From: a virus
Length of the DNA stretch: 35,760 bases
Direction: 5' to 3' (one strand)
Virus record (IMG/VR): IMGVR_UViG_3300002835_000558
Span: 1 to 35,760 of that record
Part shown: positions 1 through 8,070 of the stretch, piece after piece
Layout of the letters: every line of letters begins with the position of its first letter
Position numbering within the stretch: the first letter of the stretch is position 1
The notes under the pieces: model-generated
The model's input: only the letters and a program-made list of their open reading frames with translations
Databases searched by the model: none
Told to the model about the DNA's origin: nothing
Made by a program: the position numbers and the translations under genes

Positions 1-1742
1 TTGTATAAAAATGAACCATAACAAGTATTAAATGAAAAATAATCCCCAATATTGTTATGTGATGTATTACCACTAAAAGTATTTGGTGAACACCCAAACC
101 CTATATTATTAAATCCAAACTCCTCAAATATATCATTACCCTTAAAATCTGTTTTAATTTGGTTACTCCAAAAATTACCTTGAATGTCGTTACCCTTAAA
201 ATTATTCATAATTTGGTTGTTTTCAAAAGTAAGTAAGTTGTCAACTCCACCAATTGTGTTTAGATTGAAACCATTTAATATTGAATTTTTTCTAAACATA
301 AAATATATTGTATTAGTATTAAAATCATCTCCTATACTATTTGAGTAGAAAGAGTTTGGTATGATATTGTCATAAAAATTATCACCTATAAAATTGTCAT
401 TGAAGGACTGATTAATAATAAGATTGCTATAAAAGTCACCAACAATAGTATTGTTTCGGAATCCACTATCTATGAGGTTATTATTAAAGCTGTCCCCAAT
501 ATTATTGTTAATGAAATCACCATTTATATTCGTTAAGAAATTATTTGTGAAATATGAACCTATTCGGTTAAAATCAAAATCTTGTCCATCAGCATTTCCT
601 AACATATTATTTTGAAAATAGTTACCAATCTGATTTGAGTCCATATCACAATCAATAATATTATATTGAAAATATGAACCTATAATATTTCCGTCAAAAT
701 TATTTGTTATTATATTATATTGACAATACGGTCCGACTATATTTGAGTTCATAACATCATTGAAGGTATTACTCACCACATTTCCACCAAATGTGTTATT
801 TTCATATGGTCCGCTTAAAAATACGTTATTTGATAATATGAAAATATTATAATCAATATTATTCCCCAAGTATGTGTTATAATTATTCCCATCATTAAAT
901 GTATAATACTCCGCAAATTCATCATTAGTTGTTCCTGTGATATTACATTGGAATGGATTCATATAATCAGGTAATCTTATCCCCGCAGAATAATAGACAT
1001 TACTCACATTTGCTAATGTTCTACCTGTGACATACATTTCAACATTACTAACTATCGATGAAATTTCATAATATTGGAAACTAGCTATCCCATTAATACC
1101 CGGTGAGTAAACTCCAAAAATATCACCAACAGTAAAATCAGTTGTGAATGATGTTCCTGATTGTGCTGTAGTAACTTGTCCGGTTGTACCATCCAAATTA
1201 ATTTTACCATTATAGAATTGTTCTGAAAAATAACCAACATATCTTATAAATTGAACCGCTCTGAAATCATAGTCGGCTCTGTTATTAAATTGGTCAATTC
1301 TTTCAGTAATTCTACCTTTAGCCGGTCCACCTGTTACTTCAGTTATATTCCAAGTTATATCATAAGATATTTTATCTTGTGGGTGTAATGTTGAATATAC
1401 CGTAGGAGAGAATCCTGTTGTTGATATTGCTAACAATAATATAGGTTCTGTTGACCCTGTCTTATAATTACCGGTAGCTATTGGGGTACCATTAACATCA
1501 TAGTTTGGTTGGTCGTAACACGTTTGGAAGTCAGTCATTAAATAATAACTTCCTGCGGTTAGTGTTTCACCTGTGGCGAATGAATATAACTCATCGTAAG
1601 TTCCTTCGTTATAGTTTGAATTAGTGAATGCCGAATATGCTATATGGTATGTGTCACCGCTCAATTCTACGGGAAATAATGTATCGTTTGTTGGAAATTG
1701 TAAAAGAGATAATTCTCCGATTGTTTTACCTGTTAATGCCAT
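1..1742 (-). CDS. Partial repeat-rich adhesin / tail fibre protein
   Basis: The reading frame is open from the ATG at 1742 to the left edge (about 580 codons), so the C-terminus is missing. Residues 1-300 are mixed beta-type sequence beginning MALTGKTIGELSLLQFP. From about residue 300 the protein turns into a tandem repeat of roughly 10-11 residues with the pattern N-x-I-G-x-x-F-x-x-N (for example NNIGDSFNNNLI, NFIGDNFYDNII, NSIGDDFNTNTI). Regular Asn, Ile and Phe spacing is what a beta-solenoid needs, with hydrophobic side chains stacked inside and Asn ladders at the turns. This is inference from the pattern. Phage fibres and secreted adhesins commonly have this architecture. It sits downstream of two other fibre-like genes on the same strand, which supports a receptor-binding role. 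No homologue is recognised with certainty. Confidence 0.75.
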   Translation of the reverse strand, partial: MALTGKTIGELSLLQFPTNDTLFPVELSGDTYHIAYSAFTNSNYNEGTYDELYSFATGETLTAGSYYLMTDFQTCYDQPNYDVNGTPIATGNYKTGSTEPILLLAISTTGFSPTVYSTLHPQDKISYDITWNITEVTGGPAKGRITERIDQFNNRADYDFRAVQFIRYVGYFSEQFYNGKINLDGTTGQVTTAQSGTSFTTDFTVGDIFGVYSPGINGIASFQYYEISSIVSNVEMYVTGRTLANVSNVYYSAGIRLPDYMNPFQCNITGTTNDEFAEYYTFNDGNNYNTYLGNNIDYNIFILSNNVFLSGPYENNTFGGNVVSNTFNDVMNSNIVGPYCQYNIITNNFDGNIIGSYFQYNIIDCDMDSNQIGNYFQNNMLGNADGQDFDFNRIGSYFTNNFLTNINGDFINNNIGDSFNNNLIDSGFRNNTIVGDFYSNLIINQSFNDNFIGDNFYDNIIPNSFYSNSIGDDFNTNTIYFMFRKNSILNGFNLNTIGGVDNLLTFENNQIMNNFKGNDIQGNFWSNQIKTDFKGNDIFEEFGFNNIGFGCSPNTFSGNTSHNNIGDYFSFNTCYGSFLY

Positions 1743-1758
1743 AATTTGTTTTTTATTT

Positions 1759-1766
1759 TATAAATA
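1759..1766 (-). promoter_or_regulatory. TATTTATA motif upstream of partial fibre gene
   Basis: On the minus strand the sequence reads AAATATTTATAAA, 16 nt before the ATG at 1742. The same 8-mer in sense orientation precedes eight other genes here. A late promoter core for the gp55-like sigma factor is the leading reading; a translation-initiation element is the alternative. Confidence 0.45.
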
Positions 1767-1780
1767 TTTTTAATTTTATT

Positions 1781-2767
1781 TTAATACATTAAATAAAAAT
1801 TATCACCAACAATAATATATTCATCATTTTCAGTTATAATTGGATTAATTAAAATGTCAATTGGTGTTGAAGGTGTAGGAGTTGGTGTAGGAGTACTTGT
1901 CAATGTAGGTGTAGGGGTACTTGTAAATGTAGGTGTTGGCGTTGGCGTAGGAATAAAAGGAATAACAATAATTTCATATGTACTTCCAACCGGAGTTCCT
2001 GATAATTGACTAAAAAATGGCTCTCCTGTGTAGTTGTTATAATCTTCATCTATTGTAACAATAGTTTGTCCTGATAAACTTCCCAAATTAACCGTAACAC
2101 CTGTAAATATTGTAATTGGAGAACCACTATAAACATTTAGAACATTTTCAAAAGTAACATTTATTTCTTCACTATATGGACGATTTAATACTAATGTATA
2201 ATATGCAATTATAGACCCCGGTTCATATTCGACAAAAAGAGTTAAATTTAATGGTTCTAATGTTGGCGTTGGAGTTGATGTCTGCGTAGGGGTATTTGTT
2301 TGTGTTGGTGTTAAAGTTGGTGTTGATGTTGAAGTTGGTGTTACTAAACAAGGATTAAGTGTAACAGTAGGTGTTGGAGTAGACGTTAACGTTGGAGTTA
2401 CGGTTGATGTGTTTGTTGGTGTTGGTGTTGGAGTTAATAAACAAGGGTTTACCGTTACTGTTGGTGTTGGAGTACTTGTTTGAGTTGGAGTTAATGTAGG
2501 TGTACTTGTCGGGGTTAATGTCGGAGTTGGTGTTGGGGTAGGTCTTGGAACATTTAATAAGTTTGGACATTGAACCCCATTTACTGTAACAACAATAGTA
2601 TAAGTACCGTAAACATCTCTAGGTGGAGATAATAAATAAGGTCTAAACAAAAACGGTAATGTTTGTTGTCCCAAATTAATTACTACATTATCAACGTCAG
2701 GGGTAAAGATTATATTAGCAATCTCCCCATCGTAATTTATACTATTAATTATTATTGACTGTGACAT
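1781..2767 (-). CDS. Thr-Pro-rich fibre or linker protein
   Basis: A 328-residue protein of unknown exact function. An N-terminal beta-rich segment (1-75) is followed by a long Thr-Pro tract (about 76-170), a second globular beta segment (about 172-275, beginning LNLTLFVEYEPGS), another Thr-Pro tract, and a short tail ending DNFYLMY. Within the long tract a unit with a single Cys recurs (TPTPTVTVNPCLLTPTPT and TPTPTVTLNPCLVTPTST). TP repeats form extended rod-like spacers, and in Bacteroidota Thr-rich linkers are common O-glycosylation sites; glycosylation here is only a guess. It lies between two other fibre-like genes, 10 nt downstream of the 754-residue protein and in the same direction, so it is probably co-transcribed and part of a tail adhesion structure. 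Confidence 0.7.
   Translation of the reverse strand: MSQSIIINSINYDGEIANIIFTPDVDNVVINLGQQTLPFLFRPYLLSPPRDVYGTYTIVVTVNGVQCPNLLNVPRPTPTPTPTLTPTSTPTLTPTQTSTPTPTVTVNPCLLTPTPTPTNTSTVTPTLTSTPTPTVTLNPCLVTPTSTSTPTLTPTQTNTPTQTSTPTPTLEPLNLTLFVEYEPGSIIAYYTLVLNRPYSEEINVTFENVLNVYSGSPITIFTGVTVNLGSLSGQTIVTIDEDYNNYTGEPFFSQLSGTPVGSTYEIIVIPFIPTPTPTPTFTSTPTPTLTSTPTPTPTPSTPIDILINPIITENDEYIIVGDNFYLMY
2255..2545 (-). repeat. Tandem repeat encoding Thr-Pro linker
   Basis: Degenerate ACN-CCN dipeptide coding repeat, seen on the plus strand as GGTGTTGGAGTT-type units, interrupted by two Cys-containing segments. Shorter blocks of the same repeat occur near 1875-1950 and 3925-3970 in the neighbouring gene. Such tracts are prone to length change by slippage or recombination. 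Confidence 0.75.
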
Positions 2768-2777
2768 ATTAATTTAC

Positions 2778-5042
2778 TTATTGTATTATTGTTGTTGTCG
2801 TTGTTGTTACAGGTATTGTTGTTGTCGTGGTTGTTACCGGAATAGTTGTCGTTGTTGTAGTTGAGATATCACCTATTGTGTATGTAAAATCATCAGGAGG
2901 ACAAATTTCTGTACTACAATCAGGACAATCAGGATTAAACATTCTAAATGTATTTTTCAATATATTAAAATTGTGTTTAACTTCCGGAGCTGATAATGGT
3001 GTTACATACATTCTAAATTGAGAAATTCCCCCTTCAAATGTTCCTGCAAAATTTTGTTCAATAACTATATTTGTGTTCATCCCATTAAATGTTGTTCCTG
3101 TCAAATCATTAACAGGGAAACATTCAGGGTCTTGTTGATATGGACCATAAGGTAATGTACAAGATGAAAATGTTAAATTTTCTCTTAAACCTTGAGTTCC
3201 ACCACCCCATGATATATTAAAAGGAACACCAACTTGTTTTTCCTTATCAGTACTTAACGCTCTTGGTATTATTTCTTGAAAATCTTCTATGGTATAAAAT
3301 ATTTTACCATTAATATAAATTTTTAATCTTCCTCTTCTGTATTTTTCCTCCTCTAACCATCTTGCATTTAAATTAACCAATTCAATTTTTGCTGGGTCGA
3401 TGTTTAATTGTGAAGTATAAGGTACATTAATTAATGATACCGAGTTATGTGCTAATGATTCTAAATATTTTTCTTGAGTAATAATACCTAAACCACCTCT
3501 ATACCATAAATCACAATCATCAAGCCAAGTGTATCTTTCCCACACAGCGTCTAATTGAAACCAATGTTCCTCATCTAACCACGCAGGGTTTTCTGTGTAA
3601 CAAGTTGGATAAATTCCTCCCGGTGAACAATATTCTGTAACAGTATATCCTGTTGTATAAGTTAATCCACTAGTTGAACATGTTCCGCTAGTTTCACAAC
3701 CACCGGTAAATCTTAAAACCTTAACACCTATTTGAGGATTTTTAGGGTCACCACATAATTTAAATGATAATGCGTTAGACATCGCATCAAACAATGGATT
3801 TGTTTCACACGTATATTCTATTGATGAGTATCCCGTAGGTACACAAGTGTTACAATTATTAAAATCATAACATGGATTACAATCACTACAAGTTTCTGTA
3901 CACGTCGGTGTAGATGGTAAACAATTTGTTGGTGTTGATGTCGGTGTTGGTGTTGGAGTAGGCGTTGGTTCAATAATTGACGCACAAGTATGTGTCTGAC
4001 ATTCCCATCCACAAGATTCACACGGGTCTAAATTACAATTACAACCACAAGTTATTTTTTGTTCAGGAATACCACGACATTCATGACATCCATAATTAAC
4101 GTGTGGGTCGTGAATACCATATAATGACCTTGGAGGATAAACATAGATACATCTACTATCCGTCACCGTTCTATTACAACAAGCACAAGTTTGAATACAA
4201 TTATATAAATCTGATGTTACACGAGTATATCCTGTAAAACAATTTGGTGTTCCGTTAGCGTGATGATAAAATTTATTTTCGGCTCTCGCACCTAAATAAA
4301 AGAATATGTTTTTATTTTGTGGATAAATTTTGTTTAATGTTGTTTCACCTGATGTTGGAATATATTCATTAAACAATCTTGGTTTTAACAACATTTCAAC
4401 AGACCACCCTCTATTCATTCTTTCAGGAAATATTTCGTAATCATAACCAAATAATTTATAAAACCCTTGATAGAATCCACCGTATAATTCGTGGTATCTT
4501 CCTTCATAAGGACTATATTTACTTACAACTTCATATAAAACAGTTTTATTAAATCCGGAAAATCTAACATTAGGTGATTGAGTGTTTCCGGTTACTTGGA
4601 ACAATTTCAATCTTCTATCAAAATACATTCTATTAAACTTTAAGTCATCAGAAAATAACCCTTCGGTAAATGTAATAGTTTCTCCGGTCATTTTAGTAAC
4701 CAAACCATTATCAATACCGGTCAATCCAATATCACAAGAAGTATGTGATTTAAAACATGTTATATCTAATTCTTTAGGATTGTAAAAATTTTGAGAAACA
4801 AAAATATTATTTCTATTGTAGTCCTTATATGTTAATGTTAAATCTTGAACACTTAATGGATTATTAATGTCAAAATAAAATGGTAATCTATTACCATAGG
4901 TCTGAGCAATCAAATATGGGGAGAAAACAACCTCTTGATTGTATCCTCTCTCATCTGATGTTAAAGACATATCGTAGGATTCTAAAGCAAAATTTAGACC
5001 CCAATTTGGATAGACGTATTGATTTATATTTTGTTGTGCCAT
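2778..5042 (-). CDS. Large Cys-rich virion protein with lectin-like region
   Basis: A 754-residue predicted tail or fibre protein. The N-terminal half (to about 260) contains NRGWSVEMLLKPRLF, and a later segment (about 560-610) contains RGRLKIYINGKIFYTIEDF. Both are typical of the strands of concanavalin A/LamG-like jelly-roll domains that bind glycans, so a sugar-binding role is suggested but not proved. Between about 265 and 415 is an unusually Cys-rich stretch with many CxxC and CC pairs, split by a TPTPTPTPTS linker. The last 27 residues are Thr blocks separated by IPV (TTTTTTIPVTTTTTT). It reads into the Thr-Pro protein 10 nt downstream. The start is at 5042, with a divergent gene beginning at 5093. 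Confidence 0.65.
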   Translation of the reverse strand: MAQQNINQYVYPNWGLNFALESYDMSLTSDERGYNQEVVFSPYLIAQTYGNRLPFYFDINNPLSVQDLTLTYKDYNRNNIFVSQNFYNPKELDITCFKSHTSCDIGLTGIDNGLVTKMTGETITFTEGLFSDDLKFNRMYFDRRLKLFQVTGNTQSPNVRFSGFNKTVLYEVVSKYSPYEGRYHELYGGFYQGFYKLFGYDYEIFPERMNRGWSVEMLLKPRLFNEYIPTSGETTLNKIYPQNKNIFFYLGARAENKFYHHANGTPNCFTGYTRVTSDLYNCIQTCACCNRTVTDSRCIYVYPPRSLYGIHDPHVNYGCHECRGIPEQKITCGCNCNLDPCESCGWECQTHTCASIIEPTPTPTPTPTSTPTNCLPSTPTCTETCSDCNPCYDFNNCNTCVPTGYSSIEYTCETNPLFDAMSNALSFKLCGDPKNPQIGVKVLRFTGGCETSGTCSTSGLTYTTGYTVTEYCSPGGIYPTCYTENPAWLDEEHWFQLDAVWERYTWLDDCDLWYRGGLGIITQEKYLESLAHNSVSLINVPYTSQLNIDPAKIELVNLNARWLEEEKYRRGRLKIYINGKIFYTIEDFQEIIPRALSTDKEKQVGVPFNISWGGGTQGLRENLTFSSCTLPYGPYQQDPECFPVNDLTGTTFNGMNTNIVIEQNFAGTFEGGISQFRMYVTPLSAPEVKHNFNILKNTFRMFNPDCPDCSTEICPPDDFTYTIGDISTTTTTTIPVTTTTTTIPVTTTTTTIIQ
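2781..2862 (-). repeat. Thr-codon microsatellite at C-terminus
   Basis: Trinucleotide GTT/GTC/GTG runs (ACN codons on the coding strand) in three blocks separated by Ile-Pro-Val codons. Slippage in whole codons would change tail length without a frameshift. Confidence 0.7.
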
Positions 5043-5072
5043 CTTTTTTATGATAAATACATTAAAACGAAG

Positions 5073-5080
5073 TATTTATA
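5073..5080 (+). promoter_or_regulatory. TATTTATA motif upstream of 5093 operon
   Basis: AGTATTTATATG, 12 nt before the ATG at 5093, in the short divergent region between the minus-strand fibre genes and the plus-strand operon. A near copy in the opposite direction (GTATTTATC, 5052-5060) lies upstream of the minus gene starting at 5042. Candidate late promoter. Confidence 0.45.
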
Positions 5081-5092
5081 TGAAAAAGTTAT

Positions 5093-5923
5093 ATGATAAA
5101 TTTTAATACAGAGTACTATAGTAATAATTATTACTTCTTTTTGAAAGAGAGAGCGGACAAAATCTCCTTATATTATTCTATTGCGGATACTTTAACTGAA
5201 TCTCGAAAGAATGATGAGAGAATTGACTTCGATAAAAAAGATTCTAAAAAAGTTAAAAATATTGTTGGAAATGTTTTAAAATCTAAAACAAAAGTTTCCA
5301 AAGACGCATTAACCAAAAAGTTAAAAAGTATTAAACCTAAAAAAGAAATTGATGAATTAGTTGATTCTGATGGAACAATGTTAAGTTCAAAAATACCATT
5401 TCTTAATCAAACTTTAACACCACACAAAACTACTGACCAAACTGTTGCTATGGCAAGAATTACGAATGACCCGGTAACAAGAGGTTATAGAGTTTATTAT
5501 GGTGAAAGTGAAGAAGGTTCTGATGAAGTTATTAATGAGGTTGATTATTCTGAAGCATTTGGGTATGAAGAAACCAAAGATATGGATTTTAAAGATACGG
5601 TTAAAACACTTAAAGAAATGGGTGTTGAGAATGCGATTGAAAGAGCGAAACAATTTGGTAAATTACCAAAACAAAAAAGAGAAGATGGTGAATTAAAACA
5701 AAGATTATCTGAAAAAGATAGTATTGAAGAACAACAAAGAAAAAAAATGATTAAAATGGTTGAGGATATGTTAACCAAAAAATCATCAAATAATTCTGAT
5801 GTAGTAAAAGATAAAGGAATAAGTAAAATATTATTAAAAAATATTCAATCAATTAAAAAAATTGCTGATAAAGAAGGTATCAGTATCAATATGTTAATCA
5901 AAGCGTTAAAATCTAATGAATAA
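5093..5923 (+). CDS. Hypothetical protein, charged and helical
   Basis: 276 residues, not recognised. It is rich in Lys, Glu and Asp. The middle part (about 88-160) looks more ordered (SSKIPFLNQTLTPHKTTDQ, then DPVTRGYRVYYGESEEG); the C-terminal 110 residues are strongly helical with coiled-coil character and end in a small helical module (KKIADKEGISINMLIKALK). It is the first gene of a five-gene plus-strand unit preceded by the TATTTATA motif and closed by the terminator at 7981. Its end overlaps the next gene by 8 bases, so translation is probably coupled. The company of genes with capsid-targeting-like motifs hints at a virion or assembly role, but nothing in the protein itself proves it. 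Confidence 0.75.
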   Translation: MINFNTEYYSNNYYFFLKERADKISLYYSIADTLTESRKNDERIDFDKKDSKKVKNIVGNVLKSKTKVSKDALTKKLKSIKPKKEIDELVDSDGTMLSSKIPFLNQTLTPHKTTDQTVAMARITNDPVTRGYRVYYGESEEGSDEVINEVDYSEAFGYEETKDMDFKDTVKTLKEMGVENAIERAKQFGKLPKQKREDGELKQRLSEKDSIEEQQRKKMIKMVEDMLTKKSSNNSDVVKDKGISKILLKNIQSIKKIADKEGISINMLIKALKSNE

Positions 5924-6386
5924 AGATTTATATGGAAATACCGTTCAATTACCTGAAGATGTTGTAGAATATTTACAACAATGCTTTGATTCTGCAAACA
6001 CAGATGATTCAACCATTGAAGGATTTAAAAGAAATCAAGAATTAAGAGATAGTCGTGAAACCACTTATCAACAATTAAAACGAATGAAAAATTGGTTTGA
6101 TAATTTTAATGGTCTTGAAAATGATTTACCTTTTATTTTGAATGGTGGACACTATGTAAAAAATTGGGTTAACGACACATTAGGTGGAATGAGAAATAAT
6201 GTATATATGGGTAAGAAATCAAAATCTGAAGTTTTACCAAATCAATTTATACAAACTCACACTAAAGATAATTTAAATACAATGAATAGACAAAGTAAAA
6301 GTCATAGTTCAACCACCGGTAATATTAACAAAGATATCACAGAAAGTTTAAAAAGAATAAACGAATTAATAAAAAAAATAATTTAA
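5916..6386 (+). CDS. Hypothetical protein, helical
   Basis: 156 residues, not recognised. The N-terminal two-thirds is predicted helical with conserved-looking aromatic positions (RMKNWFDNFNG, LNGGHYVKNWVNDTLGGMR). The C-terminal third is polar and low-complexity before a short final helix (ESLKRINELIKKII). The start overlaps the end of the previous gene by 8 bases, and the next gene starts 1 nt after its stop, so it belongs to the same transcript. Confidence 0.75.
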   Translation: MNKDLYGNTVQLPEDVVEYLQQCFDSANTDDSTIEGFKRNQELRDSRETTYQQLKRMKNWFDNFNGLENDLPFILNGGHYVKNWVNDTLGGMRNNVYMGKKSKSEVLPNQFIQTHTKDNLNTMNRQSKSHSSTTGNINKDITESLKRINELIKKII

Positions 6387-6387
6387 T

Positions 6388-6681
6388 ATGGCAAATTTAG
6401 AACCTTTAGATTTCGCACAACCCGAAAATGAATTATCAGCAATTGCGGATATGCAAAGAAAAATGTTATTCCCAAAGAATGACTTTAAAATCACAAATCA
6501 ATACTCAGCCGTTAACCCTGACGCTTTAGCCGATGGTGATGAGCAAGGTAAAGGTACTGGTGGATTTTTAGATGTTTATAATCAAGGTGCGGGGGCAATA
6601 CAAGACATTATGGAAAGAAAATCTGAAATAGTTGTTAATAAATACAAAGAAGTAAAACCATACACAACACCAAGTGCATAA
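6388..6681 (+). CDS. Small hypothetical protein
   Basis: 97 residues, acidic and polar, not recognised. It contains a Gly/Asp-rich stretch (DGDEQGKGTGGFLDVYNQGAG) in the middle and no membrane segment or signal peptide. The last base of its stop codon is shared with the ATG of the next gene, a tight arrangement that supports its being real and translated. Confidence 0.7.
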   Translation: MANLEPLDFAQPENELSAIADMQRKMLFPKNDFKITNQYSAVNPDALADGDEQGKGTGGFLDVYNQGAGAIQDIMERKSEIVVNKYKEVKPYTTPSA

Positions 6682-7361
6682 TGAAACTTTACAACACATT
6701 TAAATCACTTATTTTAGAAATAGCGTCTGTTGACTCTATAGTCGACGCTATAAAAAAACGAGATAAGATTATAATTTACTATGATGGGGATGAACCAGGT
6801 GGACGTGGATTACGTTTAATTGAACCGGTTTGTTTTGGTTATTCAAAAGCTGATAATCCTGTTGTAAGAGCGTGGGACTCTCAAGGAGCTTCTCATACCG
6901 CGTATTTAGGAGAACAACCTTTACCGGGATGGAGACTTTTTAGAGCTGACAAAATATTCTCTTTTAAACCAACGGGTGAAACATTTAACGAACCAAAACC
7001 AAACTACAATCCAAATGGTGATAAAAGTATGAATCGTGTTATTATTAATGCCGATTTTTCTGAAGTCACACCACAACAAGCACCTGAACCAACTACACCA
7101 GAAACTGAAGTTGAAGTTAATGATGTAATTGATGATGTAATTATCACCACAGTTAATGATATGATTAACAATATCATTGAAAAAGATGGTGCCGATTCAT
7201 TAGAAGGTGTTGATTTATCTAAAGCCGCAGAATCATATAAAAGAATATATTCCGGTATTGAAGATAAGATTCGTAGAAATTTATCCAATCAAGAGAAAAA
7301 TGATTTAAGACCAAAAGTTTCAGAACTAATACAACAATCTCAAAGTTTAATTAAAAAATAA
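6681..7361 (+). CDS. WYL-like domain protein with T4 internal-protein-like N-terminus
   Basis: 226 residues. Residues about 17-97 look like a WYL/Sm-like SH3-fold domain: an N-terminal helix (DSIVDAIKKRDKIIIYYDG), then strands with LIEPVCFGYSK, VVRAWDSQG, PGWRLFRADKIFSF. WYL domains bind ligands or nucleic acid in regulators; here there is no attached HTH. The first residues, MKLYNTFKSLILEIAS, resemble the capsid-targeting N-terminus of T4 internal proteins (recalled as MKTYQEFIAEA) and include an I-L-E cleavage-type site at 11-13. The middle is a disordered acidic/Pro linker; the C-terminus is helical. An injected or head-packaged WYL protein is the inference. The domain call is moderate; the packaging idea is weaker. 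Confidence 0.6.
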   Translation: MKLYNTFKSLILEIASVDSIVDAIKKRDKIIIYYDGDEPGGRGLRLIEPVCFGYSKADNPVVRAWDSQGASHTAYLGEQPLPGWRLFRADKIFSFKPTGETFNEPKPNYNPNGDKSMNRVIINADFSEVTPQQAPEPTTPETEVEVNDVIDDVIITTVNDMINNIIEKDGADSLEGVDLSKAAESYKRIYSGIEDKIRRNLSNQEKNDLRPKVSELIQQSQSLIKK

Positions 7362-7362
7362 T

Positions 7363-7959
7363 ATGACAAACGAAAATGATTTAATTCAAAAACTTATGAT
7401 TTCCAAACAAATCATGGAAAAACATAATCAAACCCCAAGAGGTGGTCTACCATCTATAGATACGTATGGTACACCTGAAGTAGCAACATACAATGCTCCT
7501 CCGGCAACTTATAACTTACCTCAAGATATGTTACAAGAAGCCTCTGTACCGGTACAAACAGTTAGCCAACCAATGACTCAAGATAGAGTTATGGCTTCAA
7601 AATTACCGGATGAGATTAAACGATTAATGATTGAACACCCAATAGCTCAACCGGCAGGTATGGGTGGACCTACTCTATCCAATGATTTAATTGATAAGGC
7701 GGCAAGATTAATGAATGCAGATGCCAGAGGTAATCAAGTAAGCCAACCAAAACAAAGAGTTCAAGAACAATCTCAACCTCAATCTAACTTTAATAACAAA
7801 CAATTAAGAGATATGTTAAAAGAAGTTGTAGAAGAAGTATTACTAGAAAATGGGATTTTAGCTGAATCAACACAAAAATCAAATAACGAACTATTTTCTT
7901 TTAAAGTAGGAAAGCATATATTTGAGGGTAAGGTTACTAAGATTAAAAAAATATCTTAA
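7363..7959 (+). CDS. Hypothetical protein with shared helical motif
   Basis: 198 residues, not recognised as a family. A low-complexity Pro/Gln/Thr-rich N-terminal half contains short helices (LPDEIKRLMIEHPI, LSNDLIDKAARLM). Residues 147-164 form an amphipathic helix (KQLRDMLKEVVEEVLLEN) that resembles motifs in the core protein and two other proteins of this window. The last 25 residues (ELFSFKVGKHIFEGKVTKI) look like a small beta module. It is the last gene of the operon, followed 21 nt later by a strong terminator. A virion-assembly role is possible but inferred only from the motif and context. Confidence 0.7.
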   Translation: MTNENDLIQKLMISKQIMEKHNQTPRGGLPSIDTYGTPEVATYNAPPATYNLPQDMLQEASVPVQTVSQPMTQDRVMASKLPDEIKRLMIEHPIAQPAGMGGPTLSNDLIDKAARLMNADARGNQVSQPKQRVQEQSQPQSNFNNKQLRDMLKEVVEEVLLENGILAESTQKSNNELFSFKVGKHIFEGKVTKIKKIS

Positions 7960-7980
7960 ACTTTATTTACTCTAAAAACT

Positions 7981-8007
7981 AAACCCTCAAGGAAACTTGG
8001 GGGTTTT
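7981..8007 (+). terminator. Rho-independent terminator
   Basis: AAACCCTCAAG pairs with CTTGGGGGTTT around a GAAA tetraloop, with one G-T wobble, followed by a T run. It ends the 5093-7959 operon and separates it from the glycan cluster. Confidence 0.9.
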
Positions 8008-8070
8008 TTATTTCTTAATAGTTGATATTATAATACTCTTTAATTATACTTTCTGTGATAATATTAAACT

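Noticed and set aside
2355-2570. Asn/Thr/Ser-rich open frame on the minus strand inside the Thr-Pro gene
   Set aside because: Shifted reading of the TP repeat; low-complexity shadow of the real gene.
2778-2870. Short repeats with regular spacing, possible CRISPR-like array
   Set aside because: The units are 3-base Thr codons within a gene, with no constant repeats of 20-40 bases and no unique spacers.
8008-8070. Promoter for the glycan cluster
   Set aside because: The region is AT-rich with a TATAAT-like string but has no TAnnTTTG box with a correctly spaced TTTG and no TATTTATA, so nothing specific can be supported.
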